Made by a program: the position numbers and the translations under genes. This document shows positions 40,742-49,695 of a DNA stretch of 64,000 bases, in pieces. The stretch comes from Saccharum officinarum. Taxonomy: Eukaryota; Streptophyta; Magnoliopsida; Poales; Poaceae. The stretch is from assembly GCA_020631735.1 (NCBI GenBank), contig CM036197.1, positions 48,531,880 to 48,595,879 of the forward strand. Reading direction: 5' to 3'. The notes below the pieces were generated by a model, which saw nothing but the letters and a program-made list of their open reading frames with translations, was not told where the DNA came from and ran no database searches. Each line of letters opens with the position of its first letter. The stretch's first letter is position 1.

Positions 40742-41505
40742 TTCTCGGGATTTCTCAAGCTAAGCTTTGAGACCGGCGACGACTCGACAAAGCGAAAACT
40801 ATTATACTATCAAAATATATTATTATATTCAAAGGAGGAAAAATATAACAAAGCTAGTTTTGGATGTTTATGGTGCTGGTCCACTTTTTTATATATTAAC
40901 AAGTTACTTTAAATTACATAATAAAACTGATGTAGTATGTAAGACAAAACTAGGACTATGTATATAATAATCGTAGCAGTACTTTTCAGCGAACGAAGTT
41001 TTTCTCTCATAACAAATCAGCATAAGTACCAACATAAGCCAAAATTTAGCGAAACGAACATGGTGTATCAGAGATTGTTTCTCACACTAGCAGTACTAGG
41101 CGGTATCAGATGATGGTCTAGCTACTTGGTGGACTCCTCACACGTATTGGGGTTGGGATGCATTTTGTAGAAAAATATGCCACCTCAAATCCTGGATCTC
41201 TAACCTGTGCATCTCTCGCTCTTCTTTCTGCATTTTATTGGCAGGCAACCCCAGACGGAGAAGGAAGGTACCCAACTCGAGTCTGAGAGGTTGTAGTGTC
41301 GCTGGGAGTAGAGATGCCACACGGACACGCCCACACCACACTGCTGGTGGTAGCAACTAGCAACGCACAACGCAGGTAGAGAAGGAAGAACAAGAATAGC
41401 ATGGCTGCATGGGTCATAAATCATAATATGGCGGTCGGTGGGTGATGCATGCCACGTGTACTCCTACTTGGAAAGCTAAGGGCATGTACACTACATATAG
41501 ACAGG
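40742..41505. other. spacer with a MITE remnant
   Basis: 40980-41062 resembles the CCGAACAGGGCC MITE family (TTTTTCTCTCATAACAAATC, CATAAGCCAAA) with decayed ends AGCGAACGAAG / AGCGAAACGAAC. The remainder has short antisense open frames (41138-41424) without recognisable content. Confidence 0.45.
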
Positions 41506-41699
41506 TAAGAGCATCTCTAACAGATTAGCTAAAATAATAATCCAAATTTAGTGATTTAGTCGTTCTCTAAAATAAACCCTACTAAAAAAACTCTGACTAC
41601 TCCGACAGATTAGGTAAAAATTTGCGTTTTCTATTTTTTTAAACTTGCCACGTCACCAAGATTTCTGTGTTTCCATCTAGTCAGGCCTTTCCAGATCCC

Positions 41700-43360
41700 G
41701 TCGTCGCCGCACCATCCGTAGCTTTTCAGACGGTGCCTCGGCCATGGCGCCATATGCAGCTGGCCGCCTGGTTAGGAACCCAAGCAGGGGTAGCCGGCCG
41801 TCGGCCAATCAGGCCTGCGGCAGCCGGCCGTGCGGGCTGGTGCAGTACGTCCGAATGCAAGCCCTACTTCCACAACCGCCTGAAGCCTGTAAAGCTTACC
41901 TGGACAGCAATGTACAGGAAGTAGCACAAGAAGGATATCATTCCTTTACCCGTAGCGACCGCCGAGGTTATCTGACGGCCACGATGTGTCAAGCACACTG
42001 CGATTCAGTCCAAGGTCCCACTATGCATGCGAGAAGTACCAGTATTTTTAGATATTTTACTACAGTGGACCCCACACGGTCAACACAGCAGTGCCTCGTT
42101 ATGTCCCTCGCATGCCTAGAATCTGCCTCACTTCCCTTTCCCTGGCATTTCACCTACGCTCCTCTCTTATCCAGTCCTCTGCTTTTCTCCCAGACATCTC
42201 TCTCTCTCTCAATCCACCTCCGCTCCTCTCTCTCTCTCTCTCATCCAGTTCTTCTCCAGACCATTTACATCTCTCCCTGCGCCGACGATTATTTACGGAG
42301 CCTTCATGGATGTACTTGAGCACTTCTTCTTGGTATTTCGAGTACAAATCCTCCAAATCTTGTATGCGTCTGCAACGCCGAACTTTTGATGGATTGCTAA
42401 TCCATTCCTTGCGCTCAAGGCTTCTTTTCCAGCGCTTCAGGGTGAGTGGCTACCCCTTTAATTTGTCTTCCTCTCTTGTACATCTAGACTTGTAGATGAT
42501 ACTCTTTGGTTTCCCTATTTTTTTGGTTGACAGAACTATCAGCTTATTTCTATTGGAGCCCTTCTATCTGAATGTGTTTATCTCGGCGCTATTGTCAGAA
42601 CTTAATTTTAAACCACTTAACCACGAACTGATTCCATTCTAGTTGCGCATCTTGGATTTACTTGTTGATTTTTTGATTCAAATCGTCCAAATCCAGTTCT
42701 CAGGCTTTTAATGGATCGCTAATCCATTTCATGTGCGACAACCGTTCCAGGATGAAGTTGTACCTTTTACTTTGTGTTCCTCTCGGGTAGATCTGCATTT
42801 TCTAGGTTGTATTAAGGTGGGATAAGTACAGATTCCGCTTTCTAAGATTACTTATCTCTAATACTTGGTTTCTAATTATTTGCTTTACAATTATTCTTTT
42901 TTTTTGTCAACATGATCAGCGACAGGTACTTTGTTTTTTATTAGATCGATATGTGGTCCGTATACCTTGCTAATGTCTACCTAATGACTGCGACTGTGTG
43001 GGATAACTGCAGCTTTGGAATTCTAGGATTCGTTGCCTCTACTGCTCAATTTCTGGCTATTTGAGAAGTTTTTGGTTTATGATTTTTTTCCTTATGTTTT
43101 AACTTTTTACCTCTCTACTGACGAAGGTAGAGACTGCCTCTGTTCTTCCAACTGACCAACAGTTTTTTCACAACACTGTATAATGTTATTGGAACCAACA
43201 GTTTATTGGAACACTATATCGCCGTGCTTTCGTGTTCTCGCTATTTTAGAAGAAGGGCGGACACGGAGGGTTCCACCGCCATGGCCACCATGGCAGGAGG
43301 CGGACCAACAGCAGCATCAGCATGCCGCACCACCTTTTCCATCCTGGACATGTTCCTGCT
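41700..43360 (+). other. captured non-transposon sequence, gene-like but unrecognised
   Basis: 41744-42319 stays open for 191 codons on the plus strand, but the translation has no domain I recognise and becomes low-complexity through the CT repeat. 42180-42480 looks like a 5' UTR (CT-rich) and is followed by T-rich intron-like sequence to ~43160. Possibly the 5' part of a captured gene in plus orientation. Confidence 0.3.
42195..42243. repeat. CT/GA microsatellite
   Basis: Two CT runs (42197-42210 and 42225-42242) separated by 14 bases; pyrimidine tracts of this kind are common in plant 5' UTRs. Confidence 0.85.
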
Positions 43361-43570
43361 TAAAGTTTAACTCCCATCACATCAATGTTCTCTCAAATGC
43401 ATGGAGTACTAAATGTAGACTAATTGCATGCATGTCGGCATAGATTAGGAGTAATTTACGAGACAAAACTATTAAGCCTAATTAGTTCAAGATCGAAAAC
43501 ATTTTATCAAATAAGACGAAAGTGCTACAGTATTTGTTAAACTTTAAATCCTCCAACCAAACACCCCCTT
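43361..43570. mobile_element. Tourist-like MITE, left end eroded
   Basis: Shares CTCCCATCACATCAATGTT, TTAGGAGTAATTTACGAGAC and AAACTTTAA with 40509-40738; the right end AACCAAACACCCCC is recognisable, the GGCCCTGTTTGG left end is missing. It lies across the 3' end of the Gly/Pro-rich gene. Confidence 0.8.
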
Positions 43571-44224
43571 AGATGGATGCATCTCAAATTGGCTCATACG
43601 TGGAATGTGATGCCCATTTATGTGGAAAGGGGAGACAGGATCTTGTGCAATCCACTGAGCTGCATTGCCAGGAACTGCAAAAGGGGATGAGACATTTGGA
43701 TTAAAACTTGGGCTAGTGAAAGGAAACTAACCGGTTGCTCCACTTCTCGACATGAAAATGGGTGTATTTCCTGCAACACCATTGCCGGCAGCACCAATAA
43801 ACCCAGGGGATGAACGGACGCCGCGAGGGTCGACTGGGGACCCGGCAATCAGCCCAGGTGGCGACGTGAACCCGACGCCGCCGGGACCTATGGGGCTCCC
43901 GGCATGGCTAGTCAACCCCGTCGGCGAGCGGAAGGGGCCAGCACTAAGTGGGTCGCCTGCCACTGGTGAGCGGAATATGCCGACATCGACTAAGCCGCCG
44001 GCGCTGGGCAACCCAAGGAGCAATCGGCCGCCGCTGGAGCCGAGTTTCCCACCGGCATTGAGTTGGCCGCCGACAGCAGCGCCAGTCAGCCCACCTGGCG
44101 AGCGGACATCACCGGCACCTATGGAGCCACCGGGACCAATGGGGCCGCCACCACCGGGCAACCCAGGGCGCAAGCGGCCGCCCCTGGAGCCGAGTTGGTC
44201 GCCGTACATGGCGACTCCACTCAT
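43544..44224 (-). CDS. Gly/Pro-rich protein of unknown function, C-terminus supplied by a MITE
   Basis: Two exons: 44224-43732 and 43674-43544, with GT-AG junction (ACCG|gttagt, tttgcag|TT); 207 residues. Begins MSGVAMYGDQLGSRGGRLRP, then Gly/Pro/Ser-rich sequence with repeated GRLRPGLPGGG-, GPIGPGG- and RSPGGL-type phrases, mostly disordered by composition. Exon 2 is less biased (VPGNAAQWIAQDPVSPFHIN ... HIPRMSQFEMHPSKG) and then reads into the adjacent MITE, ending VFGWRI and TAA. Upstream sequence (GTAACCCTAGATC, T-rich) looks like a 5' UTR. It sits in a MULE-like element, so it is probably a captured 5' gene fragment. I do not recognise the parent gene. Confidence 0.5.
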
Positions 44225-44987
44225 GTAGAAAGTGGGATAGCAAGAGGAAAAAAAAGATCTAGGGTTACACGAGGAGCTATGCTGGTGGAGGAACGAATGT
44301 CGGATGGGGATAAAATGAAGACGGGTGCCTGAAAATTTGAGTGCGGCTGGCAGTCTCGTGCCTCAGGCGGGAAATGGAACCAGGCAGGTTTCAATTGGCG
44401 AATCGATGAGGCAGAAAAATTTGACCAGCGCTGGGGCCTGCTTTTTAAAAAAATATTTTGTTGAGGTCCTTTAACATGCAAAGGTGGGGGCCTTTTCGAA
44501 TCCCTAGGCAAAAACGGATGGCTCAGATAAACTCTCCGGCCGCTATGGGTACTGGCAATGCATTTCTGCAAGAAGCTGTTCTTCACGAGATATACCATAT
44601 ACTTGGCGCGGCCCTTGCCGGGCGCCTCGCTGCCCCGTTCTTGGTCCGCGTACCACCGGAGTCGAGCAAGAATCCAACCTTTTGGCGCCCTCTTCATTGC
44701 CAGCGCTAAAAACGAACGACAGCAGCACGGTGCACTGCGTGGAAAGGGCCAGGCCGCACCTCTGCAGACGCTCGTGTGGAAGGGGGAGGCACGCGCGTGA
44801 GAAGGGCGACGTCCGCGCGGGAAACCCTAGGGCGGCTCGGCTTCTCTAGCGACCGAGAAAGCCGGAATAGCAGACTCGGGATTTTAGAATCGACATAGCG
44901 AGACTGTTGGATGTGTTTTTTTTTTTGCTCGAAAACTCTAAATCGGAATTACCGGAAGACTTTAGCAGTCTCTTGGAGATGCTCTTA
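44225..44987. other. right interior of the MULE-like element
   Basis: A 158-codon open frame (44697-44221, minus) and overlapping plus-strand frames occur, none with recognisable motifs. Ends in the element's right TIR. Confidence 0.35.
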
Positions 44988-44997
44988 AATAGACAAC

Positions 44998-45469
44998 GCG
45001 TACAATGGTTGCCTACTTAGCTATCTGTTAATTCTTTAATGCTTGTATGTAGCTATAAGTGTAAATATGATTCATGTATATCGTTGTGCTGCTTGTTAGT
45101 AAAAAATAGATTAAGTATAAATAAGATGATCATGCATGGCTACAAAAGATCAAGCATAAACAAATTAGAAATATATAAAAAATATATGGAAAGTAAAGAA
45201 AAACAATGATAAATAAACAAAAATATGAAAGTACCATGTTGCCTCTTATATCTTCCTATCGTCTATCTCTGCTCAATCTTGACTGTGTGGTTCTTATCGC
45301 CGTTTTTTTCTCGATCTCCACATCTCATCTGTATTCTCGCGAGCGTCTCTTCCAGCCGGCGTGGTGAGGTAAAATTCTAGTGCTCGATCTTGCACGGCGA
45401 TGAGCAGCGCAGTGAGCTCCCCGCACCGGCCTTGGAGCCAACGATCCCTCACTCTTCGGCGGGGACAAA
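44998..45469. other. AT-rich spacer
   Basis: AT-rich to ~45240, then a moderately GC-rich segment joining the LINE remnant. No gene recognised. Confidence 0.35.
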
Positions 45470-45778
45470 GCCAAACAACAATAACAACATAGCCTTTTGT
45501 CCCAAGCAAGTTAGGGTAGATTAGAGATGAAACCCAAAAGAGACGAGAAATAGAGAAACATATAAAGAGACATAAAAGGCACGAGACAGAAAGAGGTCAC
45601 GGTTCAGGCACGTTGATTGTCAGTCTCCAAGCGCTCCTGTCCATAGCTAAATTCTTGGAGATATTTCACTCCTTCAGGTCTCTCTTAACGGACTCGTCCC
45701 AAGTTAGTTTAGGTTGACCTCTACCGCTCTTTACATTATCGGCCCGCTTTAGAACCTCACTACGCACCACCACGCACC
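45470..45778 (-). mobile_element. RTE-type LINE 3' remnant
   Basis: Minus-strand reading ends in a TTG-rich tail (plus strand AACAACAATAACAACATAGCC) preceded by GGGTTTCATCTCTAATCTACC and CTAACTTGCTTGGGACAAA, a dispersed sequence typical of plant RTE-like LINE 3' ends. No coding region remains. Classification is from remembered consensus. Confidence 0.5.
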
Positions 45779-46093
45779 GATAGGGACAAAGCCAGCAAAA
45801 AATTTAGGACGGGCTGAACAAAAGTGTTACAACGACTTAGCTCTACTATGACCCCTCACAGTAGACAAATATGATAGCCGGAAGTAGTCTTATATTGAAA
45901 ACATTGATTAACGATGAAATTTACAAAATACATCATGAAAAATAAAGGATGCAGTTCATTTATATCGAAAGGCCAAATTACGAAACTAATAGGTGGCGCG
46001 TGACGTTGACACACATTATTCATCCAAAGTAGCAATCTACACAAATAGACATAATTGATTAGTCAAACATATATGGACCTCCAAATTATGAAT

Positions 46094-47046
46094 TTAGAAG
46101 AGAATAGAGCGTACCACTAATTTTTTAGGCAATAACATATGACACTTTTTCATCTCTTGAAACCGCTTTTTGATTTTTTCATTATCAATCTTTCTAAATA
46201 TCTCCTTCTCTTTATAACATATCATCAAGTCATTGAGCCATTTATCACCCATTTTACTACGCAAATCTGTCTTTATAATAGACATGGCTGAGAATATCCT
46301 CTCAACTGAAGCCATTGCCACCGGTAGTATCAAGGTTAGCTCAATGAGACGATAAACCAATTTATAAGATGTGTGCATATTAGTCTTCACCATAATTTCA
46401 ACAACTTTTCCAAATTCAGTGCATCCAAGAAATTCTGGAGTTCTTCTAGCATGGTTTACAAATTGTCTAAGTTGATTTGGCAAAACAGTGAGGTCATCAA
46501 TATTAAAATCCTCAGCATAAATTTCAGCAAGCCTCACAAGTTTGCCCACATCAAAATTAGAGAAGGAGTTCCTTAGGTTAAAAGCAGTCATACATATTAA
46601 TAACTCTAAACTAATTTCACTGAACCGATGATTCAACTCAGTCAAGATGGCATCAATGGCGACAAGAAAAATCTCAACATGATAGTAATACATGTTTGTT
46701 ACCTTTTGCTTTCTTTGTCTAGATGTCCCTCTAACATTTATTTCCTTGTCCATATCTGACACTTCAATCTCATTCTTCTCACAGAATGTTTTCACTTTTT
46801 GGAGAAACAACACCCATTCATTTTCCCTCGTATCCCACAAGCTTGATCCTTAGACTCACTATACTCTAGCCAGTCAAATTCACCAAACCAAGTCTTTTGA
46901 AATGATCTCCATTCACCACCAATCCATTTGCGAGGAAATGGAAATTCACGAGGTTGGGTTGGACCACTCAAAGCATATGCTCTCTTTACTTGGTCTAATT
47001 TCGGGTTCATAAGAATCAATTGGTTTGCGATTTTCGGGGTCAGCAA
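46094..47046 (-). pseudogene. hAT transposase, core deleted
   Basis: 47046-46850 encodes the TTF-type N-terminal motif (RAYALSGPTQPREFPFPRKW ... WFGEFDWLEYSESKDQA). It then passes, with a change of frame, straight into the C-terminal part 46840-46094, which ends in the hAT dimerisation domain (LILPVAMASVERIFSAMSII ... LRSKMGDKWLNDLMICY). The zinc-finger completion and the catalytic DDE core between them are missing. The leader exon upstream of the organelle-like insert has its start codon changed to ATC compared with the sister copy at 58580. Non-autonomous; the C-terminal 248-codon frame is still open. Confidence 0.85.
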
Positions 47047-47074
47047 TTAGGTTTGAATGACTAAACTCTGCCCT

Positions 47075-47543
47075 CCGATTTAGCGGTTTCAAGTTCGGAA
47101 GGTGGATCTGACAAAACAACTTTCAGTGCCTTTTGGTTCTTTTGGTTCAAAACTAGCGTTTTTGCCGATGCCCCTGGATTTACGGATGGACCTACTTATC
47201 ATTCCAAGTAAGGGCGAAGCAAAAGTTCAGAGATGGGATACCGATCTGAAACCAGCTATCTTTCCACTTCTATCGCTTCCTAATAGGGCTGGGTTGTGGG
47301 ATGAATAATCGTATCCCCCTGAGAAAGCTCTTTAACAGAGCTGTACAAAGGAAGTCTTCACCTTCCCACTTATCCGGACAAGGCAACAACTTCTTTTCGT
47401 GCTGACCCAGAGGAGCATGCACGAGAGTCGACCAGACCAGAACCGCTTGCTTTCCGGCTGAAGTACCGCTTTAAGAATACAGTAGTGGAAGCCCTGTGAA
47501 GACTTCTTCTCGATCAAAACTCGTAGAGAAATCAGAACAATTG
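47075..47543. other. insertion of probable mitochondrial DNA (NUMT) in hAT exon
   Basis: 469 bp absent from the sister hAT copy, which reads CTCTGCCCT|AGGTTTC uninterrupted at 58470. The inserted sequence has balanced base composition and phrases typical of grass mitochondrial intergenic DNA (for example CTTTCCGGCTGAAGTACCGC, GGGCGAAGCAAAAGTTC). It has no TSD, TIR or poly(A), as expected for end-joining capture of organelle DNA. The mitochondrial origin is a judgement from composition and style, not a database match. Confidence 0.55.
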
Positions 47544-48113
47544 AGGTTTCCTCGGTTGACTTGTGCTCTCATTAGTACGTGGAGTTGAGCCACTACCACT
47601 TGAATTTGAAAAGTAGTTGTGCAAAGTTCTTTTCGACGAGATACTGAAAATTTGAAAATTAAAATCTATCATGAATTCATGACAATCAGACTCCCTGAAT
47701 CAAACATTTAATCAAGACGTTCAATCATTGAATTAAAGAAAAAAAAATCACCTGCTCTGCTTGGTCACCTAGATGCCTGGAGCCCCCTGCGGCCCTGCTT
47801 GCTAGCGGCTGGCCGATGGCCTGCTGCTCACTCGAGCAGCGCCGGCGCTCGCCCCCGCCTGGGCAGCTTGACGGCCCTACTGGACACTGGACACGGGCCG
47901 CCCTGCCTGGCCCCCGTCCCCAGCGCCTGGCCTCCTGGCTGCCGCAGTGCCGCTCTGCGTCTCCACGTGTTCGCCACGTCATAGGAAGAGGCGCCGCTCG
48001 ATGGATTCACTTGGGCTTTGGGCTTTGGGATTTGGATGGAAAATCCTCTGTATCTGTGAACGAGATAGAATGATAGACTGCTGACCCAATTAGCAAAATA
48101 GGTCCTAGCCCAC
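47544..48113 (-). other. hAT 5' leader and promoter region, first copy
   Basis: Homologous to 58476-58990. Contains the degraded first exon (AAAGAACTTTGCACAACTAC corresponds to the intact KRTLHNYF-encoding sequence of the sister copy) and a GC-rich 5' region (47750-47990). Continues beyond the solo LTR at 49484-49590. Confidence 0.75.
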
Positions 48114-49478
48114 TGTTGACGGTAGATAAGTATTATTTTTTAACCGTCAACATAGCATAAAAAAGAACTAAACAATAATTACCACTTAGATATAGGGGTT
48201 TACTAACATAATTCCACGAGTTTTAGTGAATGTCTATTTCTACAGGGTGTTAGCTGAAAAGAATAAAGGAAGACCGACATGTCAGGTTTACATAGAGACA
48301 ACAGGATTACGCATAACTTTTCTGTAATCTAGAAGATACGAGAAAACTCTAGAAACAAACCGGAGGTAAAACGGGCCCGAAGGCCAGGCGGGCGCCCCAA
48401 GGGTGGGGGCGGGCGCCCCACCCAGTGTGGCCAATCAGGCTCCACCTCCTGGATCATGCCTCCACCGCCTTTGAGGATCAATAATAATCGTAGATCAAGG
48501 TCGGTTTGATTTGAGGGCTGTGGTGCTTCCTAGAGGGCTATATAAGCAAGGCCCCTGGCCCATGGAGGAGGCATCCCTTAAACCCTAATTCATTATTTTC
48601 TAGCCAAGATCAGGTGAGAGGTGTCCCATGAAAGGATGACCTCTCCAGGGGATTAGGTCTAGCTTCTCCAATGTAGTAAATTAGTATCTTGGGAGAGAGG
48701 GTCGAGTCGGGATCTTGCTCAAGGTTGCAGATCTAGTCATGGAGGCTTGGTAACGCCTTATATCTTCACTTCAACATTCTGTAAGACTTATACTTATTCT
48801 CTTATTTACATGCATATGCTTACTTTGAATATATTTTTCTAGTTGAGTTTATCATTGCTTTTGTGTGCTAGTTTATAGAGCGCTTAGTCTAGGCTTTACT
48901 GGTTGGGCTAAGTAGCCGAGCCTCGTGTAAGCGTGGTGTTTACATGATGCTCTGCATATGAGTACACCATGTCCCCTGGTTGTATGGTAGTTACGGGAGG
49001 TGACAGCCCCGTCCATATCGAATCGAGCATGTTCTTAAATTGTAGGACCGTAGTCACGTCAGTAGAGGTATCCTTTGTGGTACTTTCTCCTATCTAGTGG
49101 TGTCCCGAAGTGCACAAGAGTATGGTAAGTCTTAACATAGTTGAGTGTACCTTTATCATGTGATAAGATTATCATAGGAATCTACCTCACCCGTTGACCT
49201 CCCAAGTTAACTAGTTGTGTATCTTTAGTGACCTATCCCATGTGTGTCATATTGCATAAATCCTATCATTCATATATCATTTACCTCTGCTATAGTCTAG
49301 TTGGTTTACTAAATTAGTAGATACATGATGGTAAATTATCAGATTCTTTAACCCTTGCTTCCCTGTGGTAAAATATAAATAACGATACCTGGAATACTCC
49401 CGGTAAAATACTACAATGGTATATTCTGTGCGCTTGCAGAATCCTTCATATTTTAGTTGCACTTAATTTATACCAACA
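48114..49478. mobile_element. solo LTR, 1365 bp, TSD CCCAC
   Basis: Begins TGTTGACGGTAGATAAG and ends TTTATACCAACA, with 5-bp duplication CCCAC (48109-48113, 49479-49483). The sister hAT copy has the empty site AGCCCACCCTACC. Internal landmarks include CCAGGCGGGCGCCCCAAGG and GGGGGCGGGCGCCCCACC, familiar from large grass LTRs, probably Ty3/gypsy. No internal domain remains. Confidence 0.9.
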
Positions 49479-49695
49479 CCCACCCTAACTTATACATATG
49501 TGTTTAAAATTGAAAGGGGAGGCTCCAAGGGGGCTCCACTGGCCCGGTAGCGGTAGGGGCTAGAGCCCCCTTGCCCCACCGCTGCCTCTGTGCCTGAATG
49601 CACACACACGTATATATGATAAAAAACGAATGCATAGTCCACTTTACAATTTTCATGTTCATCCATTTACGGCTCGGTTCCTTTAGAAAACAAAC

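Larger units (their letters stand above)
41506..44988. mobile_element. MULE-like element, 3.5 kb, carrying a host-type gene fragment
   Basis: Left end TAAGAGCATCTCTAACAGA and right end, inverted, TTAAGAGCATCTCCAAGAGA; flanked by ATAGACAGG (41497-41505) and ATAGACAAC (44989-44997), a 7-of-9 match to a Mutator-sized duplication. No transposase motif inside. Contents: a G+C-rich region with an intron-like structure (41.7-43.2 kb), a CT microsatellite, a Tourist-like MITE (43361-43570), and the start of a Gly/Pro-rich gene. Similar GAGCATCTCCAACAG ends also occur in other DNA transposon families, so the superfamily is moderately supported. Confidence 0.6.
45782..49590 (-). mobile_element. hAT element (TTF/MYM-type), internally deleted and twice interrupted
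   Basis: Transcribed on the minus strand. The 5' end near 49590 reads, inverted, CAGAGGCAGCGGTGGGGCAA followed by GGGGGCTCTAGCCCC; the 3' end near 45782 reads AGGGACAAAGCCAGCAAAAAATTTAGG, both in the style of grass hAT elements with TTF zinc-finger transposases. Contains a deleted transposase (46094-47046), an organelle-like insert (47075-47543) and a solo LTR (48114-49478). A clean 8-bp TSD was not found, so the end positions are approximate. Confidence 0.75.

Noticed and set aside
42150..42356. Charged Arg/Glu-rich open frame
   Set aside because: Antisense translation of a CT microsatellite.
47102..47308. Protein-coding gene in the organelle-like insert
   Set aside because: The 68-codon frame has no recognised content and lies in sequence absent from the sister element.
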